In this document: positions 33,421 to 45,330 of the stretch, one piece after another
Layout of the letters: the number at the start of each line of letters is the position of its first letter
How positions within the stretch are numbered: the stretch's first letter is position 1
Assembly (NCBI GenBank): GCA_003427395.1
Contig: BFEA01000179.1
Span: 500,787 to 564,786, forward strand
Origin: Chara braunii
Lineage: Eukaryota > Streptophyta > Charophyceae > Charales > Characeae
DNA length: 64,000 bases
Reading direction: 5' to 3'
Notes under the pieces: model-generated
Database searches by the model: none
What the model saw: the letters and a program-made list of their open reading frames with translations, nothing else
Told to the model about the DNA's origin: nothing
Translations under genes and position numbers: made by a program

Positions 33421-34440
33421 ATGTTGCCAACCTCATGGTGTGTGAGAGCATGCTTCAAACATTTGAATGTTGCCTCACACTCGTCGGTCCAGTCCCATGG
33501 TGTATCAAGTCGAGTTAGATCGGTCAAGGGAGATGCGATCGTGCTATAGTTCTTTACGAAGTTGCGGTAATAACCACACATTCCCAAGAACGATCTGACC
33601 TCAGTCACAGACTGGGGTCGTGGCCAGTCACGTATGCTGACCACCTTTGCATCTTCGGGCCTAATCCCATCCGCAGATACTTCATGACCCAAGTACAAGA
33701 TTCGAGTGCGACCGAACTCGCATTTCTCTACGTTTATCTTATACCTGTGTTGCCGAAGGAGTGAAGTACTGTGTCTACATGCTGAGCATGCTCCTCGACA
33801 GATCTACTGAAAATAAGTATGGCGTCGAGGTACACGACAACAAGCTTATCCAAGTAGTCATGGAAGATCTTATTCATGGTGTGCTGGAATGTACCCGGCG
33901 CATTGCAAATGCCAAAGGGCATCACCACAAACTCGTACAGACTGTACCTGGTCTGAAATGCCGTTTTGTGCTGGTCCTATGGTCTTATGGCTATAGCCAG
34001 ACTTTAAGTCTATCTTTGTATAGTACTTACATCCCTGCACCCTATCCAATAGGTCGTCGATGCGTGGTAAAGGCTCTGCGTTCTTAACGGTGATCGCATT
34101 GAGGCCTCTATAATCAATGCACATCCTTAGTGTTCCCCTTTTCTTTGGAACAAACAATACTGGTGAGCCAAAGGGGGAAGTGCTAGGCCGAATCCAACCC
34201 TTCTCTGTGAGCTATTTCAGTTGCCGCCGAAGTTCGTCCAACTCGGCTGGAGCCATCCTATAGATTCTTCCCTTAGGTGTTTTACTACCGGGGATAATCT
34301 CTATGGCATGGACAATCTCGCTGTCTACAATTCCTGTAGGCTCCTCGAACAGATCAGGGTACTTGGCGACGATGGTCTCTATCTCTAGGGGTGTTTTAAC
34401 GGCCTCCCCTTTTGCAGAGACATAGACTCAGTACATTCCT
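33421..34440 (-). pseudogene. reverse transcriptase, family C, with YLDA instead of YLDD
   Basis: Same frame as RNase H for the connection (YLGHEVSADGIRPEDAKVV, RSFLGMCGYYRNF), then a frameshift near 33760. The palm has [18 protein letters not shown] and [13 protein letters not shown]: the second Asp of the YLDD box is Ala (codon complement at 33821-33823). Another shift near 33990, with loss of bases, truncates DLKSGY...HKT. Upstream are [19 protein letters not shown] and the DELRRQLK-like block, with stops. No DNA synthesis is possible with this active site. Confidence 0.9.
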
Positions 34441-35085
34441 TCCTCTTGGTTCTGTTTATAATAATTGTAGAAGGCAGATGCGCATAAGCAGCCATAGGAG
34501 TTTACTAACATACTGGCTTAGTACTTGGCCAGTCTAACGGTTCTCCCACTAGGCAACTCGTGCTTCAACACCTTTTTGTCTCAGTCAAACTGGGGCTTGG
34601 CAACCTCGAGGTAGTACATGCCCAATAACATGTCAAAGGGCAACTCGTCGCTCACCATGAATGATATCTTATCGTTTATCTCTCCTCCTGGGTAGGAGAA
34701 GGTGCAGACTACATCTTTAACGTAGTCCTCCACCATCATGCGCTCTTTGTTGGCCAAACTAGATGCTACCGGTCTACTAAGGCGCTGCACCCAGTCCTTG
34801 AGGCACAGTCTGTCAACGCAGTCGCGGCTTATGAAGTTTCGCGTGGAGGCAATGTCTACGAAGGCGCCGCACTTGCGACCACCCACATCAACTTCCACAA
34901 CGAAGTGCTCCCCTCTAGGACCTCTACTCAGTGCAACCCAAGACTCACGAGGGTCCCTTGCCGACCACTCACCTTGAAGGTCCTCTAAGGCCTCAGACAC
35001 ATCCAAAGTACAGAGTATAGTTGGGTCCGGATGCGTCTGCGGGGTGACTAAGGAGTCAATAGCTTTGGCCATCTCTTGAAACGGG
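34441..35085 (-). pseudogene. protease region, family C
   Basis: GPRGEHFVVEVDVGGRKCGAF is followed by VDIASTRNFIS, where related elements have D-S-G-S-T-R. Asp remains, but the invariant Gly is Ala. The MVSDELPFDMLLGMYYLEVAKPQFD block follows. Family D has lost this active-site segment altogether. Confidence 0.82.
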
Positions 35086-36800
35086 GAGGGTACATCACCC
35101 GCTTCAACGAGAGTAGAACCAGCTACAACTTCTACTGGCCCTAAGTGTTTCCCGAGCTGGAGCTCGTAGAGGCCCCAGACTGAGAAGAAGAAAACCCACC
35201 CTTAGGAGGGATCTTCTGCGAGACCTTCGGGTTCTTGCATTTGAACTGCGTATGACCNTACTCANCGCAGTTAATGCAAGCACCACGAGACCAANGGTCC
35301 NGCCACACATCTTGATCCANACNTGCTCTAACCCAANCANCTATTTTGTTTGGGTTAGCGGCCTGCCCCTGACTCCTTTGTTGACCGCCCTTCCCGCGGC
35401 CACTTGCCTTAGTCTTAACTGCGGCGGCGAGGTTGCTACCCTCAGCAATTCGTCACCACCAAACTCTGAACCCTCCACAAGTTCGGAAACATCATCGATC
35501 TCGGTTTGGTTCCCATCGGAATCAACCATAATCAATCGACTACCGTTCTTCTTCCACTCTTGTGGAGTCTTCTTCTTCCTTCCATCCGTAGAAGGGGTTT
35601 GAGCTCCATCCAGCGTAGCCTCTAAGTCTAGGGCCTTCTTGCGAATGACTCAAACGTGTGATACTCTCGGCGAGCCTCGCTGGCTAACAAGTTCTTGATG
35701 TCTATGGGAAGACATCTCAAGAAAGTGGTCAATAAAACCGGTGGATTGTACTTCACTCCTGGGACAACAATCAGACGCTCTACGACTGTGGTCAACTCTC
35801 GCACTGACTTGTACTTTCTAGAGTCAAGCTTTAGAATCCCATCAGAGGCAATTTGTGCCTGCTGAGGGTTGTGCCAACGAGCCTCCACTAAGTCCATAAA
35901 GCTCTCCAAGGTGTGGTCTCGCGCCCAATCATGCATGTTCCTGCCGAAGCCCTTTGAAGCTACCAATCCGTTTAGCCAGCGGGTTGTTGAACCCTCTAAG
36001 TAGGATGCTGCAATAGTAACTTCCTCTTCCACCAATGTCCTTTTTGCCCTCACCCACACTGGCACCGTTCTCAACCATGTGTCGAGAGCCTCATCCTTCT
36101 TGTCTCCTGAGAAGGTTGAAGGTGGGTTCAGTGGGGTCTTGGGATACCAAGGTTATTGTTGTCCCGCTTGCGAGACAGGTGGCGACTGTGGTGTAGCAAC
36201 AGTCGCTGGACCAGACTGAGCGGCATAGAGGCCTGTCATCGCTGAGAGTGGCAGCGATGGTAAAGCTGCTGGCCGGATCCCTGGCTTGTGTAGCGCTTGC
36301 AAGATCTGGTCTAGGGTATCCTATATGGCGTCCATTTTACTGTCTATGTACGCATGCATGGATAAGACACTTGCCTTCAGGATCTTTCCTGTAGTGTTAA
36401 GGGCAGAGTCGTCTAATGCCTCTAGGGCAGCCATATCTGCCTCCCTGCCCTCTAATCTGACACTTTTCTCTTTGATTTCTTTCTCTCTCTTAGTAGCTTG
36501 CCTAAGTTCCTCCTCTAGCCTTAAGCGGATCCTCTCTACTTATTGGAGCTCCATTTGCTCCCGGGTGCGTGGAGGCGGCGAGCTGAACTGCGAGCCCGCC
36601 ATCTGACTAGTGTCAGCCCCTAACGTACTGGAGGTGGACTGTGAACTGGTTGGCATGCCTAGCCGTTGACCAGTTGAGTTTGCAACAGTAGCCATTGCTA
36701 CCGTTCTAGCTGTTGCTGTTTCCCTTTTAGCCTCAAGATTACGGGCCCTAGCTTCAGCCCTTAATCTTCTCTCTTCTCCCGGTTGTAGGGCCTGGAACAC
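35086..36800 (-). pseudogene. gag: gag of family C (broken)
   Basis: From its N-terminus (36800 downward): Arg/Glu-rich LRAEARARNLEAKRET, a Ser/Thr linker, the FSSPPPRTREQM coiled-coil region, PLNPPSTFSGDKKDEALDTWLRTVPVWVR, and the retrotransposon-gag helix block ASYLEGSTTRWLNGLV ... FMDLVEARWHNPQQAQ. A zinc knuckle CINC-x-E-x-GHTQFKC (about 35236-35280) contains two ambiguous bases. Several frame breaks occur. Ambiguous N bases between 35258 and 35339 suggest low-quality consensus. Confidence 0.85.
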
Positions 36801-36947
36801 TCTAGGAATTTTAAGGGATGATAGCCTTGTTATCCTCCTATCGTCATTTGCACCTTCACCACCCTTTGATCAACTCTTAGGTTAGGCAGACGTTGTCTGC
36901 ACTAATGTCCACGCTGGAACCTACCGCAGCATGCGTCTGACCGGATC

Positions 36948-36970
36948 TAAAAATAAATAAATAAATAAAT
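36948..36970. repeat. AAAT microsatellite in leader C
   Basis: Five to six AAAT units. Confidence 0.95.
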
Positions 36971-38149
36971 GCCCGTCGAGTTACCTAGTCTACTAATCAA
37001 GCGGCATCAACAACATCTACACAAACTGTACACATTGTCTAGCTCTATTCTGATTATTCTGCACAGAAGATTCGAGAAGAACTGACTATGGTAGATTACA
37101 GTCCTACTCTAGTCTGTCTGTTAGGTGTAAGCAATCGGTCAACCAACTAATCAAAATAAAAACTTAGACTAATGTGAGCAGATGCATGCACAATGGATAT
37201 GTAAGTGATGTACAGTAGAGTTCACAATTGGAATCCCCTTCCTCTGTATCCAACGTACCTTTGAGCATCATCAAGCTGCGGTGTCTAAGGTGTGCAACCA
37301 CGGCCCACCCTTGTGCCTAAGAAGTATGCTTATGACCAGCCTGCCCCTTTGTTTACCCTCGCGTGCAACGAGCCTTACGTCTGACTGATCTGGCTGATCA
37401 AGAGGCAATTTAAGGACAGCTCCTGGAGTCCTCAGGAATTCTTTAACGTCGCAATCAGGACGACGATCACAGCCAATGGACAGTTCAGACCCCAACCAGA
37501 AATGTTTATAGACGGTCTGGGAGCGTCTCAATAGGACTGGTCAGTCCGCACACCACTTCTATCAGCGCAGCACAGAGCCTCAATGGACAAAGCATCATGG
37601 CCTGTCTGTACTAATACCCATGGGTTGGCATGGTGACCGTGACCCGTGCTTCCACCAGGGCCCTTCAGAGGCACCGCCCTCTCCTGCCAGATGCGCCACC
37701 GGGAAGAATGTTATCTTTCAAGATAGAGCGCACACGACTCCTCACCAAAGACAGGACACTCAAGTTGGACCCACTTCCTCACAGTAAGAAGAGATTGAGA
37801 GGGTAGATAAGGAATGGGAACAACGTACTTGGAGATAGCTGCCCCTAACCACAAATTTCTCACCAATTGGGCCGACGTGCATTTCGATGACCGATCATTA
37901 GCCTCGGTACCACCCACAGCGCAATGCAGTGCCACCTCAGCCAAAATGCCACGTCAGCATACTCTCATCATCATGCATACATCCATTGTCGCAACAGCTC
38001 CCACGCTGTCGCCACAGCCTTCCAACGGTCGGCCTCTCTACCTAGGCCCCGCTAATCAACCAGCGCAAAGTATCCTCACTGCACATGAAGCATCGTCAGC
38101 GCACCAAGTCACAATGTCGCTGGTGCCAGCTAAGCGGCGATCACAACCA
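36971..38149 (-). other. untranslated leader of family C
   Basis: No gene. Stretches match the family D leader (GTCCTCTCATGTGAGGAG-like phrase, CCATTGGCTGTGATCGTCG, GACGTTAAAGAATTC). It contains a TATA-like element at 37503-37510 that D shares at nearly the same distance from the primer site. Confidence 0.7.
37503..37510 (-). promoter_or_regulatory. TATA-like TATAAACA in leader C
   Basis: Lies 640 bases downstream of the primer site on the minus strand. Family D has TATAAATA 643 bases downstream of its own. Conserved position and flank (ACC)GTCTATAAA suggest a second, internal promoter. No transcription evidence. Confidence 0.35.
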
Positions 38150-38161
38150 GCTCTGATACCA
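38150..38161 (-). promoter_or_regulatory. primer-binding site, family C
   Basis: On the minus strand TGGTATCAGAGC, exact initiator-Met-tRNA complement, three bases from the LTR end. Confidence 0.92.
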
Positions 38162-38164
38162 AAT

Positions 38165-39221
38165 TGCAAGGAATATGAGTGTGAGCGATATACATAAAAC
38201 CAAGTTGCGAAATCACACTGCTGAACCAGTAGTCCTGTCCCAAGCAGAGAGTGCAAATGCAACGAGAAAACCATCCATAAAGAGCAATACAATGAAGTAA
38301 TGAGCCAATGTCCAAGCCCGTAGGCCACACCAACACAGTATCCAAAGTCACTCTCTTTGTCTGGCGTCCAGCGCCCATCCTACTCTACCACACTAGCCTA
38401 CTCTACAGCTGGTTCACGCAACATGATCACTTCGGCTCACGAAGACCAATGTACATGACTGTCAACACCATCGCCGACCTCTCTTCATTTACCAGGTACA
38501 TATCTCGTCACCCTCAATCAGACCTTGATTATCCTACACAACACCTCACTCCTTGAAGACCACCCGATCATCCGCTGTACCCCCTGGCGCCTAGCAGCCC
38601 AGCTATGGCCGCCTGCGCCCTGCTGCCCTGCAGCGCCCCACCTCACCTCTCGCGCCCCGTCAGCACCCTTGGCAGCAGCGCAGCATCAAGCGAGAGCGCA
38701 GCAACACGCATAGCTAACGCTGGCCAGAATGCCTGGCCTCGGCTGCCTCACTTCCTTTATGGAAGTGTCAGTCTGCTGGATGCTGCGTGTGGCCTGGCTG
38801 GAAGCTTCCAGTAGCTTCCGGTTGGGCCTCAGACCCTTTGCCCAGGCCCGAGACTTAGAGTTGAGGGCCTGGGCCCTTTTCAGTTGGGCACGGCCTGAGT
38901 CTTCTGGACTTGGGCTGTTCGCGGCATCTGTGCAGGGCTCCCGGGCAGGTGCATTGGCACTACTGCATTTGCAAAGGACGAAGGCCTGCTTCCCAATATA
39001 TCGGCCCTGCTTTGTGTAAGTGTGCCCAGGCGTAACTGTCAAGGCCTGGGCCAACCGTATGCCGCAGCAATGTGAGGCTCACGCGTTTTCCCAACCAACT
39101 GGCGTGCTGCGAGAGCCTGAATACCCCATATGGAAATGTCGAATTTTGCCTTTGACAAATATTCAGGCGCGCCTTCACTTAGGGCGGGCACTTGACTTGC
39201 TGGGGGCCTTAGCCCAGAACA
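38165..39221 (-). mobile_element. 5' LTR of family C (minus)
   Basis: About 1057 bp, from TGTTCTGGGCTAAGG (39221) to CCTTGCA (38165) on the minus strand. Nearly identical in layout to 31436-32496, with small substitutions. Confidence 0.9.
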
Positions 39222-39774
39222 ATGTGATGTCTGATAGGGCCACTTGAGGGCTTGTTCCTCACATACTCGAATAGTCAGTCATAAAATGTGACTGCGGAGA
39301 CTCTTTTGTACTGATCGACATCAAAGTCCAGTTGCCTTCAACAATTTAATCCTCTCTCTCCTCTCAAGTTCATTCATTTCTTTATGCAATTGGACGACAT
39401 TGTACTATCTGATGGATGTGTATCTCGAAATTGGTCAGGATTATATCAGCTCTGAAAGCTGCATACCCTGTTTTCTTTTTGTTTTTCCTCCATACCCTTT
39501 CTATTATTTCTCAAGCTAATATTTTTCACAGTCACAATTCGACCACTTGCACCAGGATGGGACTCTCCTCGCATCAAAGAACAATATCCACATTGCCAGA
39601 GACTCCACTGGATTTGTGATTTTTCCCACCGTGAGGACTAATTGCTGCTGCCAAATACACGAGCAACTGACGGAATGATGTCCAGTCATCGGGGCTATTT
39701 CTATCCCGGAAGAGTATGTCTCATACTCGAATAGTCAGTCATAAAATGTGACTGCGGAGACTCTTTTGTACTGA

Positions 39775-40173
39775 TGTTATGACCCTGGCCAATTTCGAGA
39801 TACACATCCATTGGAAAGTACAATGCCATCCAATTGCAGAAAGAAATGAATGAACTTGAGAGGTGAGAGAGGAGTAGAAGAAGAAGAAGAAGTAGGAAAG
39901 AAGAAGAAGAGCCTTGTCACGGTCTTTGCTGGTGTACATCTTCTTCTTCTTCTTTCTTACTTCTTCTTCTTCTTCTACTCCTCTCTCACCTCTCAAGTTC
40001 ATTCATTTCTTTCTGCAATTGGATNTGGTGTACATCTTCTTCTTCTTCTTTCTTACTTCTTCTTCTTCTTCTACTCCTCTCTCACCTCTCAAGTTCATTC
40101 ATTTCTTTCTGCAATTGGATGACATTGTACTTTCCAGTGGATGTGTATCTCGAAATTGACTAGGGTCATAACA
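39775..40173 (+). mobile_element. rearranged 5' LTR of family B copy 2
   Basis: 39775-about 39910 is the reverse complement of the LTR 3' end. At the GAA repeats it switches strand and continues as normal LTR end (GCCTTGTCACGGTC...CATAACA). An 89-base segment (39935-40024) is repeated after a single N at 40025. The U3 part (TGTGATGACC...) is absent, so there is no normal promoter copy here. Confidence 0.85.
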
Positions 40174-40174
40174 T

Positions 40175-40186
40175 TGGTATCAGAGC
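40175..40186 (+). promoter_or_regulatory. primer-binding site, family B copy 2
   Basis: TGGTATCAGAGC, one base after the CATAACA end. Confidence 0.92.
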
Positions 40187-41512
40187 GGATTCTACTTGCT
40201 GGTGAGAGTTGACTTTGCTACCCTAACCATAACCTAAGTGGTTGAGGGCATCACTTAGGGTTAGGGTTGGATGGTTGAGGGAAGTGGGGCAGCGTGGCTA
40301 AGGGAAGCTGCCCCCACCTGGTTAGGTCATGTGGGGTCAACATAGACCCTAACCAGGTTGCTTGAGAGTGAGATTGGGGTGGCGAGACATTTCGAGGAGA
40401 CTTCATGCGGCGATTTGAGAGAGGCGACAGTGAGAGGCACTCGCACCTGGAATCTGATTCAAGGGAGACACTTGGCAACTTAAGGGCTGCCCTCAAGTAG
40501 GCGAGCTTGAGGGTCAGCGGCCATTCTGCATCAACGGACTGCAAGTTGCTACTTTGTTCTTCAGCATCGACGGGGGATNCGGCGTTGCACTTGGGTGTTG
40601 GAGTCAGACCCTCCTAGGAGATAGGACACTAGTGTAGGGGTAGCGTTAGATGGGTCAGGAGGACCATATGAGAAGGGGGGTGAGTTCTCTTCATCTCAAA
40701 GCTCAAGGCCACTCAGGTAAGTGTCGTGCACCTACGGGATGCCCATGTATGTGTGTATGGTATTGATTGTCCTCCTGGGGTAGTCTGGGTTTCTTTTCCT
40801 ACTCCTCTGTGGTCTTGATTGTGTGACTGGATGCATGTGATATACCTATTCACCTGATGGATGGAAAATGAAGTATCTTGTTATAAATGCAAAGTCTTTC
40901 TACAGTGCTTTGTCTTTTCATCACTGAACGGTTATAGTCTGTAAGTTCTGCCATAAGTTGAAATTTCGTTTTTCAGTGCAGTTGAGACTGAACTAAGTTC
41001 AGGTGGGACTCTTCTTGGTTGGGACCTGGTTGAGACCTACGTGGGACCCTTGGGACCAAGTGGGACCCTTGGGAGCCAGCGGAACCGGGCCCAAACAAGG
41101 AGAGCCTCTGGACCCAAATCGGTTAGGCATTGACCTCTTGTCTTGTTGGTTGGGATACGAGTTCATTCTCCTTGGATTAGGACACCCACTGCCGAGGGGA
41201 TCTTGGCTTTGACGTTTCGCTTGCATTCTGATTGCACCGTCCGTGGCTTGACTCGCACCCTGTACACCACTCAATTCTCCATTGTTGCATTTGGTCACTC
41301 GTTGTCTGATTTGCTGTATGGACACGGAGCTGGTCAGGCTGGACTCGAGAGGACCTCGTATGCAGCCTGATCAGACTGGGTCGTTGGATCAGACCTCTCT
41401 TTGAGTTGATTGTTTCTTCTGCTGTTCTCTGCTTCCAAATGAAATGCCGCTCCGGCTAGGAGTTCTACCTTCTTTTCTCTGAGCTTTATCTGTTTTTCTG
41501 AGTTCATTTCCG
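40187..41512 (+). other. leader of family B copy 2
   Basis: Alignable with 21423-22735. The telomere-like hairpin is kept (about 40222-40266) with one change in the left arm (CCATAACC). No gene. Confidence 0.7.
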
Positions 41513-43216
41513 ATGCCCGTGGAGACTCGCAATCAGAAAGACGAAAGAGAGAGGAGGGAGAGAGGGAAAGTAATAGTCTGAGGTGGGCAAGGACTGGGAA
41601 AAGGAGTGTTCGTCTAAGCGCTGGGGGGAGTGAACCTCTTGAGAGTGTGATTGATTCTTTTGTTGTCTGGCGACTCTCTGATCCACCTGCCCACGCTGAC
41701 AGTCCAAAGATGGCCCAGCTAAATTCGACGCAATGGCGGGCCTTGTTAGGTCTTGTTGAGAAGGCAAGTAGCCCTCCTAGAGACTGTTCCCTCACTGACT
41801 GAAGAGCAGTGCAGGGAACAGCTGCAGTCCATCCTCACAGCCTTTGTTCAAATCAGGAATCTTAAGGACCATACCACTCAGATCGCTAAAGTCTTTGCAA
41901 AACTGCAGACACTTCAGGATGATCTGACTGAGATGACCCTCAAGTACCATGAACTGACGAAGGAGGTGGCGGATCTGCGACAAGCCCAAATGGCCAACCC
42001 TCTTCCTCTACCTCCTGGAACTGAAGCTTCAATCGAAACTACCTCTGCCCCTCTTACTGTGTCTTCTTCTACCTCATCTTCGAGTGTGATGGCAACTCCT
42101 TCAGGACCTGCAGCACGTGCAGATTCCACTGTTGTTGTAACAAGCAATGAGGCTGAAACTTCTGCAATTGCTGCAGTCCCAAGACCGGAACCAACTGCTG
42201 CTGGACCCAGCCACGCCAGTCCCTATGTGGACCGGAAGGCGGTTCAAATACCGTCCAAGTACGATGGCAAGGAAGACATCGAGTCCTGGATCGACTCCAT
42301 GAGGGCCTACTTTGAGATCCTGGGGACTCAAGCTGAGACCCAGGCAGTTATCATGGGTATGAATGTCGAGCCAGTCGTACGGGGCTTCCTAGAAGCCCAA
42401 GCAACGGGGGCTGGGTTTCAAAAGTCTGCACTAGCCAAATGGCTAAGGTCCACCCCGGGGTTGCCTCCCTCGAAGAACTCCTTATCTCAGAATACCAAGA
42501 TCCACATGTTGCTGCTAAAGCAAGGATTCAACTGGATAAAGTAAACCACAACAAGTGGAATGGCTCCATGAAAAGCCTGCAGACCTATCTAAGCAAGCTG
42601 TTTGCCACTCCTGGTTTGGAATTGTCCACTCAATCTTGCTTAGATGTGGTCAAGGGCGAGGTTCCAACTAACTTCACTAGTCGTCTGGGCAGGGACTACA
42701 TTGCTTATATTGACTGGCTTGCCTTAATGAAGGATGTAGTCAGTCGGGAGGCCATGGACCTCGTTAGCACGGCAGGCAGCAAAAAAACCATGGGCGGCAA
42801 ACGGTTCAAGGGCAGCAACCGTTTTGCTGTGCATGACCTGCTGGAGGCCGAAGGAGAAGCCGATGCGGTTGACCCCACTCTTGGTGACGACAAAGAACAG
42901 AACTCCGATACAGCTTGTTCTTCAGCCCATGAGTGCGATGCAAATAACGAATAAGAAAATTTTTTTGCCTTTAAAAAGACTGCCAACACTAAGGGACCGA
43001 ATCGGAGTGCCGGAAAGAGTTATGTCCATCTCCCCAAAGGAGTTAAGATCCCGCCTAAACCGGAGGATGCATCTACCAAACCGTGGGTTGACTTCCGGAT
43101 CACTGAGAATGATTGGCGGGGCAGACTCAAGAAGGGGGTTTGCCTGCATTGCCAAAAGCCAAATCACAAGGTCCAAGACTGTTATAGGTTGTAGGGAAAC
43201 CAGAACTGGGCGTAGA
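41513..43216 (+). pseudogene. gag: gag of family B copy 2 (broken)
   Basis: Same start (MPVETRNQ) as copy 1, but a TAA follows after about 20 codons and the frame is disturbed to about 41750. From 41753 a frame runs through the coiled-coil and linker to the capsid-like block (QIPSKYDGKEDIESWIDSMR). Extra G bases near 42458 (CCCCGGGG against CCCCGG) shift it. It then continues to DANNE, a TAA (42952-42954), and the zinc knuckle CLHCQKPNHKVQDC with a TAG following CYRL. Confidence 0.87.
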
Positions 43217-43313
43217 GTTAGATTCAGCAAACTCTACAACAAGTGAGTCAGGATCTGATGAAAATCAGCAGCCCTCCCTTGAAGCCCAACCATCTGTTGA
43301 AGACAAGGCTGAC

Positions 43314-44635
43314 GTGAGTAAGGTGTTGTATGACGAGCCTTGGGAGGAGTCTGAGATGATTGACTTTCACTACCACTTGGAGCATTGGGCTAAAATAAAA
43401 CAGCAGTGTGCCCAAGGGACAATGAAGTTAATCTTCTTCAAACTTCTCATAAACCACCGCTATCTCCTTGTGTTAGTTGATTGTGGTGCTACAGCTAACT
43501 TCATGTCACCACATGGGATACGCAAGGTGGGCTTGGGGATGAAGCAAGTGGCCCTGCAGAACCCTTGCCGGACCCAAGTTGGCAACAAAGAAGTTGTCTC
43601 TTCTACACATGCAATCAAAGGTGTGCGCACTACCTTTGACAGAGGTAAGACTGTCACCCACGCACTGAACTTCTTTGTCNTTGACAAGTGNCCCTTCGAN
43701 GNTGTCCTTGGCTTGNGNTGGCTGCAGTCCCAATGCGAATGGACCAAGTGGAAGGAATCACTCTTCATGGTCAAAGATGCTCAGGGGAACGAGCTTCCTG
43801 TCCTCTTGGATGAGAAGCACGAGTCCCAAGTGACTTTTCTAAATGCATTGAAATTCTGCAAGAAATGGCGCAAGCACAAAGAGGAAGAACAATTGTATGT
43901 TGCCTTTGTTCGTCCTGCTCATGTGCCTTCTAATTTTGCGGCTAGTACCACCACTACCTTGAGTAATGATCCTACTTCTAGCACGTCTACTACTAGCACC
44001 TCTACTTCTCTACCCTCCGATAGTCCAAATGATTCAACTTCAGATTCGGTCGTCTCTATACGCGACTTGCGACCGGACTTTGGTGATCCCTTTGCTGATT
44101 CCCCNCCCCCGCCTGTCCCATCAGACATCCAAGCCCTCCTCGATCGGTTTCCAGAAGTCTTGGCCGAGCCACGTGGAGTCCCCACGCGATCGGTTCGACA
44201 CACCATCGAGTTGGTCGAGGGTGTTGTTCCTCCAAAGGGCTGCGTGTACCGTATGGGACCCGGCGAGTTGGAGGAACTCCGGTGGCAGATCGATGAGATG
44301 ATTGACAAAGGGTGGATCAAACCAAGTGAATCTGAATTTGGTGCTCCTGTGTTGTTTTTGCCAAAGAAAGGAGGCAAACTCCGCATGTGTATTGACTATC
44401 GCGGTCTAAACCGCATCACAAGAAAGAATATTTACCCATTGCCTCGTATAGATGACTTGCTTGATGTTGCAGGCGGGTGCAAGGTCTTCTCCAAGATCGA
44501 TCTCAAGTCTGGCTACCACCAGATTGAAGTCGATCCTGCGGACTAGCACAAGATTGCGTTGAAGACGCGCGATGGGCTTTATGAGTTTACCGTAATGCCC
44601 TTCGGTATTACTGTAATCCTCAAGAAGACGCAGCT
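43314..44635 (+). pseudogene. protease and RT of family B copy 2, RT active site deleted
   Basis: Protease: LVDCGATANFMSPHG with catalytic Asp, then V-GL-WLQSQCEW with several ambiguous bases (43680-43717). [59 protein letters not shown], a TAG (44544-44546, CAA in copy 1), then FTVMPFGIT joined directly to VILKKTQLHLNLEKSEFG. About 150 nt are missing, covering NAPTTFQ through YLDD and its helix. One continuous frame otherwise. Confidence 0.9.
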
Positions 44636-45330
44636 CCATCTCAACTTGGAGAAATCCGAGTTTGGGAGGGATAGCGTCATCTATCTTGGGCACCGGTTGT
44701 CTGCTGCAGACCTAGAGCCTGAGGCAACCAAGATTGAGGTCATACGCGATTGGCCTCAGCCTGTGAACATTCGTGAATTGCGTTCTTTTCTTGGTCTCGC
44801 GTCGTACTATCGGAAGCTTGTACCCCGTTTTTCTATCATTGCTCATCCATTGTCGCGACTAACCAGCAAGAATGTGTCTTATTCCTGGGATGCCGCGTGT
44901 ACGAAAGCATTTCGAACTCTCAAGGAAGCCTTGGTAAGTTATCCGGTACTCCGCATTGCAGACCCCAAACTAACCTTCGTAGTTACTACGAATGCAAGTC
45001 AGTATGGGATCGGTGCGGTGCTGCAACAAGATGACGGCAATGGCCTGCGGCCACTCGAGTACTACAGCAAACGCATGCCCAGCGTAAAGGTAGTCACTTC
45101 CACCTACATGCGCGAGCTTTACGCTTTGCGCATGGCGTTGGATCACTGGAAACATTACCTTTTGGGACGCCACTTCAAAGTGTTCTCAGATCATGAGACC
45201 TTGAAGTGGATCAAACTGCAGACTACTCTGTCCCCTACCTTACTTTGCTGGTTTCATGAGATTGACATCTTCGATTTTGAATTGAGACATAAAAAGGTCT
45301 GTTACAATCGAGTCGTTGACGCTTTGTGTC
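44636..45330 (+). pseudogene. RNase H domain, family B copy 2
   Basis: VVTTNASQYGIGAVLQQDD: first catalytic Asp changed to Asn (GAT/C to AAT). STYMRELYALRMALDHWKHYL, FSDHETLKWI and NRVVDALCRH keep the other acidic positions. Open throughout in this copy. Confidence 0.88.

Larger units (their letters stand above)
32728..38161 (-). mobile_element. Ty3/gypsy element, family C (minus strand, 3' end lost)
   Basis: Read on the minus strand: LTR (38165-39221), primer-binding site, 1.3 kb leader, gag, protease, RT, RNase H and the first part of integrase. It ends at about 32728, where the inverted left arm begins, so most of the integrase and the 3' LTR are absent. The closest relative in the window is family D (shared RSFLGM, NFVKNYS and QPQFD-like blocks and leader). 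Catalytic residues are lost in protease, RT and RNase H. Confidence 0.9.
37933..39727. repeat. right arm of inverted repeat 2 (1.8 kb)
   Basis: Reverse complement of 30929-32727 (see there). In plus-strand order: leader C start, LTR C (inverted), flank, LTR B end (39346-39437), segment X (39438-39727). A ~53-base phrase in the flank (39263-39315) recurs right after X at 39722-39774. Confidence 0.88.
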
